From NCBI GenBank assembly GCA_934045075.1, contig OW203747.1:13979894-14043893 (forward strand): a stretch of 64,000 bases of DNA, in the 5' to 3' direction. Below the pieces are notes generated by a model. That model was given only the letters and a program-made list of their open reading frames with translations. It had not been told where the DNA came from and did not search any database. This DNA comes from Yponomeuta sedellus (lineage: Eukaryota > Arthropoda > Insecta > Lepidoptera > Yponomeutidae). This document shows positions 11,078-22,279 of this stretch, in pieces; position 1 is the stretch's first letter, and each line of letters starts with the position of its first letter. Position numbers and translations under genes: made by a program.

Positions 11078-11308
11078 TATAAATAAATAAATATTTATGG
11101 ACATATTACACAGATCTCGTTAGCCCTATACTAAGTACAATTAAATGACTTGAATGAATGACATAAATTTAATACAATAAATACTTAGATAACATCCAAG
11201 ACCCGAGACAAACTAGAAAAGTTCGTTTCCTAGTTTGACTCGGGGATCGAACCAGAGACCTTTGGTTTTACAGTCAGCGTGCCAAACCGCTGCGTCACCG
11301 AGGCCATC
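11078..11308 (-). repeat. tRNA-derived SINE, family 3
   Basis: Antisense, close to full length: tail at 11078-11140, B box near 11238-11250 and the tRNA-like 5' end at about 11308. Confidence 0.7.
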
Positions 11309-11351
11309 AAATACTCGTATTATAAAACACGATTTCTTAAAACACCCGTCA

Positions 11352-11414
11352 GAGGCAGTTTAAATAGTATGTGTTGAAGGGAACGACGTAACCAAAGATT
11401 ATTTAAACTGCCTC
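11352..11414. repeat. Inverted repeat (15-bp stems)
   Basis: GAGGCAGTTTAAATA at 11352-11366 is exactly complementary to 11400-11414, loop 33 bases. Probably a MITE end pair. Confidence 0.6.
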
Positions 11415-11439
11415 GGCATTGGTAGTTGTACGAGGATAT

Positions 11440-11830
11440 CATTTGCGTTTTTTAAATGTTAATAGTCCTGAGATACAAGTAAAATAAATGTCAAATTCAG
11501 ACATTTTAACATAAATTTATTAAATTATAGCGCAACTAAATGAGTGACTACATACTACTTATACTAAGGAGTTTTTAGAGGAAATCTAATTCTAATAAGA
11601 CTGTCTGAGTTAAGAGTTTTGACGACGCCAGTCGCACGTTTAGAATATTTTTAGTCTCTAGATACAGGTACCTATATTAATTTGTCAAATTCAGATATTA
11701 AAAAAGAAATATAGCGGTACATAATGAGCAACTAAAATACTATATGTGCTGAGGAGGGTATTAGAGGAATCCTGTTTTTTAATTAACTAACACAGGCGGA
11801 GTCGAAAGCTTTACGCGATTATCTCAAATT
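11440..11830. repeat. Diverged tandem duplication, about 190-bp period
   Basis: 11445-11640 and 11640-11830 share, in order, TAGTC..GAGATACA, TGTCAAATTCAGA.ATT and TATAGCG...AATGAG. Similarity is visible but low, so this is old. Confidence 0.45.
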
Positions 11831-12940
11831 CGCGCTATGCTCGTGGATGTGGATATTGGCGCCCAACCCCAATAGTCTGTGAAATTAGTATGGAATTTGA
11901 CAGTTATAATAAAGCCTTTATTTGCATAAATTTAAAATTTATTAACATAATTTGTAAAAGTACTTTTTGGATTTATTACTTAGTAAAAATTATAGTTATT
12001 GACAAATTACATGCAATGAAAATTATCATTCAATCTACAACACTGAAATATTTTTAGAGTCCTATGGCATGCTAGGTCCATTTGAGGACATGATAGGCCT
12101 CTCATTAGGGCCAGCGAGGATTGGTCTAATTCACCCTACCTGACCGGACTTGTCTGGGTGATTTGGTCTTCGTTTCGACCAGCAATGAATTTCTTTGTCA
12201 TTTTGTTCCACATTGACGGTTAGACGATAAAACTTTAGAATAATTGGGCCCCAGTACCTCGTCAGCACGCGAGGCGATTCGCGGCGAATTCGTCCCGTCT
12301 TCCCAAGGTCTAAGCGCCAATAATTTCGTTTCAGGGAGTCGAAGATTTCTCAATAGCGACGCGGTTACGTGACAGTAATTGGTGTGATTGTTGTTTAGAT
12401 TAATTGCCGATTCACACGGACCAAGACTGGTTGTAATTGAATTGGTTAAAATTTTTGGCGTCGGGTGGTTAAAAACCCATACTTGTCTAACACGATAATT
12501 TAAAGGTCATTTAAAACTTTGTCTCTCGCCCATTCAACATAGCGTATAGCGAATATAAAAATTATAATGAAAATAAATGTTTGATTAGCAGAATAAATAA
12601 ATTAGTCGACGTTGTCAGCATACATCTCATAATGGTTGTATTCTTTATTTCTGGTTGTGCAATAGTGTTCTCTATTTACATTTAATATGTCCAGCAAAGA
12701 AGTTCATTTAATGTGCAATGTAAAATTTGGAATTTTCTATTGATCACTTGAATTGAATATTTTACTAGGTACTCAATTTAACTATCTTGATACTCATTTT
12801 TGTCCTGGTCTGGTTATCGTAGTCTAGGGTATCCTAGTTTGGGTCTAGGACAAGAGATAGTGTTTTGTGGAAGTTGTTATTATAGTAGTTACATACAACT
12901 TAATAGTAAGTAATGCCTTGAACAAAAATATTCTATACTT
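11831..12940. other. Unassigned stretch
   Basis: No supported gene or RNA. 11880-11910 holds a scrap of the GTATGGAATTTGACAGTT foldback family. Confidence 0.4.
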
Positions 12941-12942
12941 AG

Positions 12943-13052
12943 AGTGTCGGTTTCTGAATTGAGAATTTCACTAAGTAACGTTCTGTCACGCTCTTTACAG
13001 TTAAATATTTACTTAGCGAAATTTTCAATTCGGAAACTGGCCCTAAGTCGTA
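12943..13052. mobile_element. MITE with GGTTTCTGAATTGAGAA inverted ends
   Basis: Left end GGTTTCTGAATTGAGAATTT and right end AAATTTTCAATTCGGAAACT are inverted copies about 110 bp apart. Best-preserved relative is 23614-23750 with TTA target duplications. Confidence 0.65.
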
Positions 13053-13159
13053 ATTGAATATTAAGATACATTATATTTAGCGTTGATGCGACTAATGAAC
13101 GTTGACAAAGCAAAAGAGGTTTTTCAGCCTTTTCAGGATCGTGGCAAGTGGCGAACTCT

Positions 13160-13790
13160 ACCCTCCAAATACATTTAATGTTTATTATTCTGAATCCTCA
13201 AATTAAGTACATCAAGTAGCTACAAATGTTGACAATTTGTGGACTGGCCTAATCTGGATCAGTGATCTGTATTTTACGTCAACAGGCGTGACTTTATGTA
13301 ATTTACTTTAAGATGTTCAGTTACCGTTACTGACCGGTAATGAACACCGATGAGAATATGCAGTCGCAACTTTACTTTGCTAATATGGTGCGTATGTCGG
13401 CGTGCAGGTACTTCCAATACAGTAACCGTTCCAAAGTAAACACGAAACAATGTTTGGCCGACCTTCCGCGCGTTACGTAACAATTACAAATTTTATTCAC
13501 GAGAAGTTTTGAGTTATGTTACGTCTGGTAGTATGTAGGTACCTACTTAGAATCAGTACACGGTGGCGGCGAAAGAAAGCAAAACAAAAAAGTGGTTAAG
13601 TGCAAGTAGTACTCGGGAAAAGGTTGTAGGTAAAAATTAAGTCTGTTGTTAGGTGCGTCTCGCTCGCATTTTTAATGACTGTAACGAATTTCGTATACTT
13701 TAAAAAAATGTAGTCTGAGGCTTCGATACGCATTAAAATTATAGACATTTTAGGCATATATTTGTTAATCTAACATAGTTTTATATATTG
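13160..13790. other. Unassigned stretch
   Basis: Preceded by a poor RTE tail at 13080-13165. Nothing else recognised. Confidence 0.35.
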
Positions 13791-13795
13791 CAAAT

Positions 13796-14005
13796 GTGAG
13801 GGGAAGGGCCGGCAAGGGACCTTCCAGGCGGACATACGTCGACCAAATAGGCGATGTATTCGCAAAGGGGAAGATAAAAAGTACCTGCAACCGGCTTGCG
13901 AGCATGCAACGACTTATGAACGTTAATGAAGCGAAGGTGATCTGTAAGGATCGTGGCAGGTGGCAGTCCCTGGTCTCTGCCCACCTCTCTGGTATACAGG
14001 CGTGA
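13796..14005 (+). pseudogene. RTE-like LINE reverse transcriptase C-terminus
   Basis: An open frame without internal stops reads RTYVDQIGDVFAKGKIKST, then MQRLMNVNEAKVICKDR and ends at GIQA-stop. It is the best-preserved coding copy of this LINE tail in the window, 5'-truncated, so it encodes no catalytic domain. Confidence 0.7.
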
Positions 14006-14151
14006 GGCTGTTATGTAAAAGTTCATATAGGAATATTGTGTCTACCACCGCACACATTGCATTTTATTTGCGCTTTAAACGATAACATGAATGAGCGGCA
14101 TATTATATATTTTATGTAATAATAATAATATCGTATCACATGATTATATTC

Positions 14152-14405
14152 TTTTTAATGCACTAACCCGTGCTAAGGACAATTTTAAAAAACTTAATAA
14201 TACTTATTTAGGGGCTCAAAATTCCACATATGCCTGGACTCGAACCCGCGACCTCTGGCTAACCATGCCAGCGCTCTCCAAACTGAGCTAATGGGCGAAT
14301 ACCTGGCATTAGTGAAATTTCGAACCTCTTTACAATACTCTCTGTATTGCGTACAGGCAGCAACATCTGGCTGAAGTAATTTGCACCACTTGCAGCCCCG
14401 AGTAT
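14152..14405 (-). repeat. tRNA-derived SINE, family 1
   Basis: Reverse strand has A box TTAGCTCAGTTTGGAGAGC and B box GGGTTCGAGTCC. Right and left tails (TTTTAATGCACTAACCCG and CTCTGTATTGCGTACAGGC) define the family, which occurs nine times in this window. Confidence 0.75.
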
Positions 14406-14742
14406 CACATGTTTTGTTATTTATTATAAATTAATTAATTGCTACGAAACGGAGTCACCGATTTTTATAATAGTTTTTGTGTATATTGTAAGCCTGAGAA
14501 TAGGTCGTAGTTAATTAATACGTTTTGCGGAGTCCGCTATCATATAATATATATCTCTGCCTCTATCTATCCTTGTCTCTATCTCTCTCCGTCATGGGTT
14601 ACATGTACCTAACCTTAACCTAGAACTCGCGTTCTTTTCGATACTGATAATGCGCTTCAAATTACTAGAACAAATTCACTTTGACTTCGCATACACATAT
14701 TTCGGGTCTAAATTGCGGCATATAAACTGTTCTACATTGATA

Positions 14743-15212
14743 TCAACCCTTTGTCCCTATGTCCCCACTGCTGGGGCACGGGTCTCTTCATGCCTCGCAG
14801 GAAGGTTAGGCCATACTCCACCACGTCTGCCAAGTCCGGGTTGGTGGAGGATTGTAACACTGGAACCGGCATGCGTGCATGACTTATAAACGTTGATGAA
14901 GCGAAGGTGATCTGTCAGGATAGTGGCAAGTGGCAGTCCCTGGTCTCTGCCTACCCCTCTGGGATACAAGCGTGAGGCTATGTATGTATGTATGCATGTA
15001 ACACAGTAGCGGGCCTTACTATCAGAAGTTATCAAGCCGCCCTAAGGCTTCCGCTACCATTACTAACGACTGCCATTACGTGTCAGCCGGCACCAACGGC
15101 TTTAGCGTGCCTTGCGAAACACGGAAGCGCTAGGGAAAAATGCCACTAGCGGTAGTCACCAGCTGTTGCTTAACCCAAGTGATTGATTCCAATATCGCGG
15201 TTCCACTAGGCC
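14743..15212 (-). repeat. 360-bp retroposon interrupted by an RTE LINE tail
   Basis: The antisense retroposon runs 14743-14862 and 15003-15212; between them (14863-15000, + strand) sits an RTE LINE 3' end with GAACGTTGATGAAGCG-like words. The LINE tail is therefore the younger insertion. Confidence 0.7.
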
Positions 15213-16345
15213 ACAAGCGCTTCTACATTACTGCATTGTTTTCAAAGTCTAAGTCGTATTCGCACTCGCGTTACAAGCGTCAAGAGCCATCAGAGCTTTA
15301 GCTCGTGTACGGCGGAGTCCATTCCCTTGGCGTGAGTCATGGTTGCGTTCCACTTGAGAGAGTTTACCGGGTTATCGAGATAATGGCGTGTTTTTATTTG
15401 CATCGCCGTTTGTCGGCCAGATTGCTCGCTGTTGTTGTCGATAAATATTAATCGAGCCGTGTTTGTGCGTCGGAAACACGCTGGCCTCCCGTTTGAGAGG
15501 TGGTCGGTTCGAATCATTGGGTGTAGGAAAATATTGTGATGAAACCTGAGTGTCTGCGGTGTTCACATAGTTCAGTTTCTCGTACGTTCAGTTTTTATGC
15601 GTTATAATGGCGCTGTCTGATTAAAACCTGTGTTAAATAAATAGAAAGATATTTTTTCCGTCGGACTATGATTTACCAGGAATTCGGTGACGTTGGTAGG
15701 GCGAGTGAATCGCATAAAATTATGTGAACCCTGTTATTTCGAAAAATATTAATCTGTGAACAACTTATAGTGGTATAGAGATAAACGATAAGGGTGTATC
15801 CTTATCGTTTATCTCCTATAGATATCTCGATAAAAATCTGTCATGATCATGACATTAATGTTTATTGTAATAAAGTTCCAAGAACCTAAGGGACATTATT
15901 TGTTAATTTCGCTGCACTAAAGTCACAAGATTGTACGTCCATTAAATTTAATGTTTATTTAAATATCATTATCTTTCACTTATTATCCATGAAACAGAAA
16001 GGACAACAGCATACTTAACGCAGATAAACTTTTATTTGACGGTTCTGAGTGCGGCGGTAAGTGATATTATTTGGTCATTACACTACACTAAGTCCCAAGA
16101 TTCTAAGTGACATTCTTTGTTAATTAATTATGGATGGTGAACATAAATCCGCAGCCTGCTCGCTGCCCAACTAAACGCATCAATACATTACGTTTAGTTA
16201 TGCCAGCCGTGCGCCCCTAGCGGCTTTTTAGAGAACTACTAGTTCTTGTCGTTTCATCAGCTGATCCTTCTGATTATCTCTGTATCAGTAAATACCGAAT
16301 AAAACTACTTTGTGCTTTATAACTTTACTTCAATTAAAACTCGAA
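15213..16345. other. Unassigned stretch between inverted retroposon copies
   Basis: No supported gene. Contains a strong hairpin at 15775-15819 and two similar short words around 15865-15930 and 16075-16130 (CTAAGTGACATT.TTTGTTAATT type). Confidence 0.4.
15775..15819. repeat. Perfect hairpin around ATAAACGATAAGG
   Basis: AGATAAACGATAAGG and its exact complement CCTTATCGTTTATCT flank a 6-base loop GTGTAT; outer TATAG/CTATA extend the stem past one bulge. Confidence 0.75.
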
Positions 16346-16347
16346 GT

Positions 16348-16715
16348 CGAAGCGCTCGTGGCCTAGGCGAACCGAGTGATTGGAATCAATCACTTGGTTA
16401 AACAACAACAGGCGCGCTCGGGTACAGGATGGGTGAGCGTCCCGTGACTACCGCTAGTGGCATTTTTCCGAGCGCTTCCGTGCTTCGCAAGGCACGTTAA
16501 GCCGTTGGTGCCGGCTGTCATACAATGGCAGTCGTTAAGCCATGTCAGAAGCCTTATGGGATGCTTGATAACTTCTGACAGTAAGGCCCGCCACTGTCTT
16601 ACAATCCTCCACCAACCCGGACTTGGCCCCCGTGGTGGAGTATGGCCTCTAACCTTCCTGCGATGCAGGAAGAGACCTGTGCCCCAGCAGTGGGGACATA
16701 CAAGGGTTGATAATT
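16348..16715 (+). repeat. 360-bp retroposon, nearly full length
   Basis: Begins GCGCTCGTGGCCTAGGCG and ends GGGTTGATAA. Internal hairpin CCGAGTGATTG/CAATCACT is retained. Confidence 0.7.
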
Positions 16716-17970
16716 TCTATTAAAACTACGCTAAAGTTCCAAGATTCTACATCCCGCTAATGATTCTACGACCCAAAATAGGTGTATGCGAAGTCAAAGT
16801 CATTTGTTCTAGTTATTTGTCGCGTTATATCTGTGTCGAAGAGACCGCGAGTTCCAGGTGAAGGTTAGGTAGAAGTAGCGCATGACAGAGAGAGATAGAG
16901 ACAAGGTGAGATAGAAGCAGAGACATTATAATTATGTACTAGGTGACTCCGCAAACGTTGCCATATTAATTATCCTACAATATTCTCAGACTTGCTCAAT
17001 ATACAGAAAAAAAATCATAAAAATCTGCGAAGCTGTTTCAGCGGGGAGGTCAATATCAAACGAATTAAAACAATGCTTCTTATACGAATTTAAACAATTA
17101 AAACACTTGTCATTTAAACAAACGAACAGCAGGATTGTTAATTCCCATGAAAAAGGAAAACACAGACACCGTACACCCTAGCGAAAGTTTAAGCAAAAGC
17201 ACCAACAATTCGGAAGACAACTTGAATTCGGAAGACAATTTTTATCCGCGACTAAAGTACTGAGAGTATTTATCCGCACATTTGGATAAATACTCGGATA
17301 AAACAAGCAATTTTGAGTATATACTCAACCTCGAGTATTTATCCGAGTATAAACCCACCATTGACTGTGACACGAGGTTTTAATATATTAAGAGAATTTA
17401 TAATTATAGAGAGAGAGTTAGCTTCTTTTGGTTCCAGATGTATGTAGTTTATATACTTCCTACTGCAGAGAACAGGTCTTCTTTCAGAGAGAGAGAGATA
17501 GTATGGGCTTAATTACCACGCGTGCCCACTGCACTGTTTCCTGCGCATGGCATTTGCAATTTCCAGCGCTGCTGATGTATGTGAACGCCTCAGACACTCA
17601 GGTTTCCTCGCGGTGTTTTCCACAGTTGACAAATAGAAAGCAAAATCTCTTATTAGGGTATTAGATACAAAAAATTGTACCCGCACACACAATTGTTCAC
17701 ATACAAACACACTCACATACACACATGCGCGAAAAAATAGTCGTATACGTATGTGTGTGTTATGTACGAGTAAATAAATTATTTAACTATCTATCTAAAA
17801 GCGCATGTGCTGTAGTGACGCTCCCTGACCTTGCGACGGTATGTCTTGGTATGGGATGACTTGGTACTTTGTGTGCCTGGACACCGAGTCAAGAGCAGGG
17901 AATGAGAATAGATCAGCATCTGTAAACAATCGTTAACATTGGCGGCGGGCGATTAAACGCGATCATTAAG
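16716..17970. other. Unassigned stretch with a GAGTATTTATCCG foldback cluster
   Basis: No supported gene. 17265-17345 contains GAGTATTTATCCG in both orientations several times, able to form alternative hairpins. 17690-17760 is CA-rich. Confidence 0.45.
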
Positions 17971-17977
17971 AGACTCA

Positions 17978-17994
17978 TGCCCGGTTTCTGAGGT
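17978..17994 (+). repeat. Harbinger 2 left terminal inverted repeat
   Basis: TGCCCGGTTTCTGAGGT, preceded by TSD TCA. Confidence 0.9.
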
Positions 17995-18279
17995 CCATTT
18001 AAACCTAGTTTATCTATTCCATAACGCTATTGATTCAATAACTTGACATTTTACGTTTCTGAACACCTATGCAAAAGATAACCTTGGTTTAAACTTCGTT
18101 CAACTTAACCGCCCGGACTTGGTCGTTTATCGAATCTATAACTTTATTTGACGTTTCAAGTGACATAAGCATTAGACAGCTTAGGTTATTTTACCTTATT
18201 TCTCTTGTGAAAAACAACCAGTCTTGTTCTTTTTATCTTGTAAGCACTATATTTTCAATCTAAATAATAATTTGTTAGT

Positions 18280-19334
18280 ATGGAGTACACTAGTTCATCA
18301 GATTCGGATTTGGAAGTGATGGAGCTTGTTGCGCATATTTCTGTACCGAGAAACTTGAGGTCCCGAAGAAATCCGTTCGAAATGTTCTGGGACGAGGAAT
18401 TCCGAGCAAGATACCGTTTCAACAAGGATACTGTCCGGCATTTAAGTGAAATGGTCAACCCTGGACTGGAACCCATGTCATGCCGAAAATATACATTATC
18501 GGTTTTGGAGCAAGTCTGTATATCTTTAAGATTTTATGCCACAGGGACGTTTCAAATTGTTGTTGGTGATGATATCAATGTCCATAAGACTACTGTGAGT
18601 AGAATTAATAAAGTGAGTAAGGAAATAGCAAAACTTGCTCAAACATTCATTAAAATGCCTAGCTCAGAGGAAATGGGTGAGGTCAAAGCCCAATTTTATG
18701 ACATAGCTGGTTTTCCCAATGTCACTGGTAGTATAGATGGGACACACATCCCAATACAATCGCCTGGAGGAGAACAAGGGGAATTATTCCGGAATCGAAA
18801 AGGTTTCTTCTCAATAAACGTGCAAGTAGTATGTGATGCCAAGTTATATATAAGAGATATAGATGCTCGGTGGTATGGGTCATCTCATGATAGTACAATA
18901 TATCACAATTCTTTGTTGAGGGCGCGGATTGACAACCATGAATTTGAAGGCTATCTCTTAGGAGACAGTGCTTATCCCTGCGGCAGACATTTAATGACCC
19001 CATTTCTTAATCCAATATCAGAAGGAGAAAGAAAATACAATGAGGCTCAGATCAAAACAAGAAACACTGTAGAAAGAACTTTTGGGGTATGGAAAAGGCG
19101 GTTTCCATGTCTCTCTCAAAAATTGAGACTAAAATTGGACACAACTTTGGCAGTAATTGTAGCAACAGCAGTACTGCACAATTTGGGGCTTAGCCTCAAC
19201 GACAATGATGTCATGTCTACAGAACATCATGACACAAGCCATGAGTATAGTGAGGAATTTTCGAGTTCTGAAAATAATCCTACTACATCTGAAGGAAACT
19301 TTCATCGCAATGTTTTAGTAGAACAGTACTTTAG
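18280..19334 (+). CDS. Harbinger transposase (HARBI1/DDE_4 family), intact
   Basis: A 351-codon exon close to the usual length of HARBI1-type proteins (about 350 residues). An HTH-like segment lies near residues 96-112 (NVHKTTVSRIN). The DDE triad is complete: D153 in GSIDGTHIPI, D229 in LLGDSAYPC and E265 in NTVERTFGVWKRRFP. The acid-rich start MEYTSSSDSD at 18280 is the first in-frame ATG. Past residue 351 the frame runs on to a stop at 19494, but AG|GTATGT at 19334/19335 is a donor at the position used by element 1, so a short final exon is probable and the AT-rich read-through is likely intron. The protein would cut the terminal repeats and insert at 3-bp targets. Nuclear entry probably depends on the accessory protein encoded on the other strand. 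Confidence 0.9.
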
Positions 19335-19637
19335 GTATGTATTGTATATATTTTTTATACAAATTGAACTTTTTATTACCCAAGTAAACTATTTAAAAAA
19401 ATGTAACATAAAATTCTTTATTTTTAATTATTACACACATAAATCAGTTAACAAGATAATTAAATATTTCAGTCTTAAATATAACATAAATTAAACGATT
19501 ATAACATTGTAACATATATTAAATCATCATCATCATCATCATGGGCTCTCCCTGTGGTTTTGCCATAATCTCCATGCTTGGCAGGTGGAGATCAGTGTCA
19601 AGTGGTCTGGTATTAACCTTCTGGATAAAAAACTTAT

Positions 19638-19832
19638 AATGACGACCTCTGTGGTGGAGCAGTAGTGCATCTGCATACCTTGCAGGAGGTCCCGGGTTCG
19701 AATCCCAGCTGAGGACAAATAAAACCAGGTCTTGGAAGTTTACATGTTAGTGACGTAGCTGTTTCTAGTACCCATGACACAGGGTATCCTAGTGTGGGGC
19801 CAGAAGCAATGTATGTGCCTGTATGTAAATGT
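19638..19832 (+). repeat. tRNA-derived SINE, family 2, nested in Harbinger 2
   Basis: tRNA-like head GACCTCTGTGGTGGAGCAGT with B box GGGTTCGAATCCC and a tail ending ATGTGCCTGTATGTAAATGT. The antisense sister copy is 27040-27229. Confidence 0.75.
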
Positions 19833-19879
19833 AAAAAAAATGTTTTTTTTTTATTTGTTATTTGCTATTTGTTTAATTT

Positions 19880-21757
19880 TTAAATTATAAGTTTCTTCTT
19901 TTTTAATTCAATATCCAATTTAGCATTTTCAATTAATAACTGTTTTAGCTCTATTTCAGCATCTAATAAAATTTTTGTTTTTTCTAATTTGACTAGCTCT
20001 TGTTGTCTTTGTATCTCTAATATTTCTAATCTTTTTGTTGTAATAGCATCCTCATTATTCTGTTTTGCAGTTTTTCTCTGAACTATGGAGGAACTAATTG
20101 TATGTAATGTCTGTTTTTTTTTTTCAGTTAAGCACATTCTTCTCTTCTTGGCAGTGATGTTGTCATCTGTAGACAAAGGTCGTGTTTTCGAGGCTTCCCT
20201 GGCAGTTTCAATAATTTCTTCCGGTTGTGATACTATTTTTATATTTGTGTCTTGTATGGACACCACATCTTTGCTACAGTGTGCCACTGGATTATCACAT
20301 GCTTGTATCTTAGAATCTGAAAATATAAAATTGTGTCATATTAATTTTATAGTTTTATTTCTCTTGTAACACTGGTATGGGAACACCAATTATAATGCAC
20401 CTACCTTTTACCTTTGTGTTTTGTATAGACACCACCTCTTGGTTGTAGTGTAGTGTGGGTTCATCACATACTTGCACCTCATATTCTGTAAAGTTGTCAT
20501 TAGCATGTTATTACTTTTATTTGTCTTAAATTACACTGGTTTCTGACGCAGCTCCCACAGTTAAATAACATTAAGATACATGTTCATAAATTTAAAAACA
20601 AAATTTAGTGCTTCTATAATTTTGTTTGAAAATTATAAAAAATGTTTTCTGAACATTGTAAATGAATTTGCAAATGTTTATTAATGTTTGAAACATTACA
20701 TATATGAAACATATATTTTAAACACCTTTAAATTTTTCCTTTTGTATAGTTACATCTTGGTTATAGTATGCCACGGTATCATCATACACTTTTAACTCAC
20801 AATATGTAAAGATTAAATTGACATTAGTATGTTAATTTTATAATTCAATTTGCCCTACGTAACACTGATTTTTGAGAATTAATTTATTTCAATAATACAA
20901 AATAATGTGTAATTCTACTCTATTATATCTCAAGAAGCATTAAAACTGATGCAGGGTAGGGACAGGAGAGAAAGAACACAAGGGCACTTCTGACATGACC
21001 TTTCTTAAGAAATTCTCTAACTTTGTCAAAATATATTCAATGAAGCCTTGATGTTTTATGCGGCAGGAGGGGAAAACCTTACCTGTTTGGTAATATGGCG
21101 CTGATGAATCAAAGGGATTTGACAGAGGTCGAAATTGAGGTGTCAGTAGCGCTACGACTTTCTCGTCAATTGGGGTTGTTTTTGGGCAAAATGTACCACC
21201 CCCTGTTTTGTACATTTCAGCCTGAAATAATAAGATTAAAATTAAAGTACATTAAGTATGATTATAAACGATTCTTATGGGGTCAGCTAAACTCTGCAAC
21301 TACCTATATTATAGGTATTCGATTTAAAAAAATCTTTTAGTGTGGGTGTTCCTAGTTTGTAATTACAGAAAACGGTATTATATTTTTTCAATGTAGGTAC
21401 TTGAGTATAAAATGTACTTAGGTTTCATGTTTCAAACTTACTTTTAAAATATTAAATGAAAGAGTAAAAGAAAACCTACATAGGTACCTTGTCATCACTT
21501 AAGTTTCGTCGAGCCTTCTTCTTCAGATTGTCATAAAGTGCATGTAATTGTTTTTCACTTCTAGGGCCACTATCACAGGTGGCATTATATTTATTAGTGA
21601 GTGCAGCCCAAGCCTTTTTCTTGCCTTCTACTGTCGTTCCATCAGTTTTTTTATTATCGATGATCGAAACAAACTCTTTAGCTATTTCGAGAAGCAATAG
21701 CTTCTCTCTTTCCGTAAAGTTCTTGCTCCGTTTTCCGGCATCCTTTGTAGGTTCCAT
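19880..21757 (-). CDS. Harbinger 2 Myb/SANT-like accessory protein gene
   Basis: Companion DNA-binding protein of the transposase. Exons on the - strand: 21757-21488 (MEPTKDAGKRSKNF start, SANT-like helices, ending NLSDDK), 21221-21083 (AEMYKTGGGTFCPKTTPIDE and NPFDSSAPYY), then 20485-20405 and 20316-19880, with an extra related exon at 20803-20726. Splice signals are canonical (GTACCT, GTAAGG, GTAGGT donors; TTTCAG, TTACAG acceptors) and phases agree. The C-terminus is a long K/E/Q/L coiled coil with a basic RMCLTEKKK stretch. I prefer the ATG at 21757 over one 24 bases upstream because MEPT aligns with the start in element 1. The exon at 20803-20726 has AT instead of AG at its acceptor and is probably skipped. 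No frameshift seen. Confidence 0.8.
20405..20803 (-). repeat. Tandem related exons in Harbinger 2 accessory gene
   Basis: Exon-sized units at 20803-20726 and 20485-20405, plus the start of the last exon (20316-20245), encode the same pattern: CD(x)P(x)(x)HY(x)xxVVSIQ. Examples are VYDDTVAYYNQDV, VCDEPTLHYNQEV and ACDNPVAHCSKDV. All have phase 1 boundaries. Confidence 0.75.
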
Positions 21758-22216
21758 TATAACAATAGATAGGTACAGCAAGAAGGAAGAATAGACACAA
21801 TTAATAAGTAAAGTTTGGACAGGTAGGAACTGATAAACAAAATGTCAAAATTGCCGCACAAAATTAACATCTGACTTTTTTTTTCTTGACAGTGTCTAAG
21901 ATACGTTATTGGTTTAGGTTGTGAAAAAGATTTCTCATCTATTAAAAAAAAGAAATCTTACTGTAAGTTGATTTAAAACTATTATTTTAATTATTTTATG
22001 TATAAAAACCTGAATCTGCAGTAGAATACAGATGAAATGCGTATGTTAAGAGTAGGCTTCAAAATAGTTCCATCTAGTGGCGGAATGGTGAACTACTTAT
22101 CGGTTCGATAACTATACGACCGTCCTCCGTGTACTCAGAAACGCATTGACAATTAACTGACGTTTATTGAACTGATAACTTTATTGATTCTATAGCTAAT
22201 GAACCATTAACTGTGA

Positions 22217-22233
22217 ACCTCAGAAACCGGGCA
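22217..22233 (-). repeat. Harbinger 2 right terminal inverted repeat
   Basis: ACCTCAGAAACCGGGCA, exact complement of the left end, followed by TSD TCA. Confidence 0.9.
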
Positions 22234-22279
22234 TCAGTGCAGGAGCTGCTGAACTCGTTAGTGAATGGACAACAGAAGA

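Larger units (their letters stand above)
17978..22233. mobile_element. PIF/Harbinger element 2, complete with TSDs
   Basis: Ends match as inverted repeats TGCCCGGTTTCTGAGGT (17978-17994 and complement 22217-22233) with weaker similarity continuing about 100 bp inward. The 3-bp duplication TCA flanks it (17975-17977 and 22234-22236), the size made by Harbinger transposases. The 4256-bp body carries a transposase on + and a Myb/SANT-like gene on - in convergent order, with one SINE inserted between them at 19638-19832. Both genes look largely intact, so this may be an autonomous or recently active copy. Confidence 0.9.

Noticed and set aside
18722..19003. - strand open frame opposite the transposase
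   Set aside because: Shadow of the + strand transposase with no domain.
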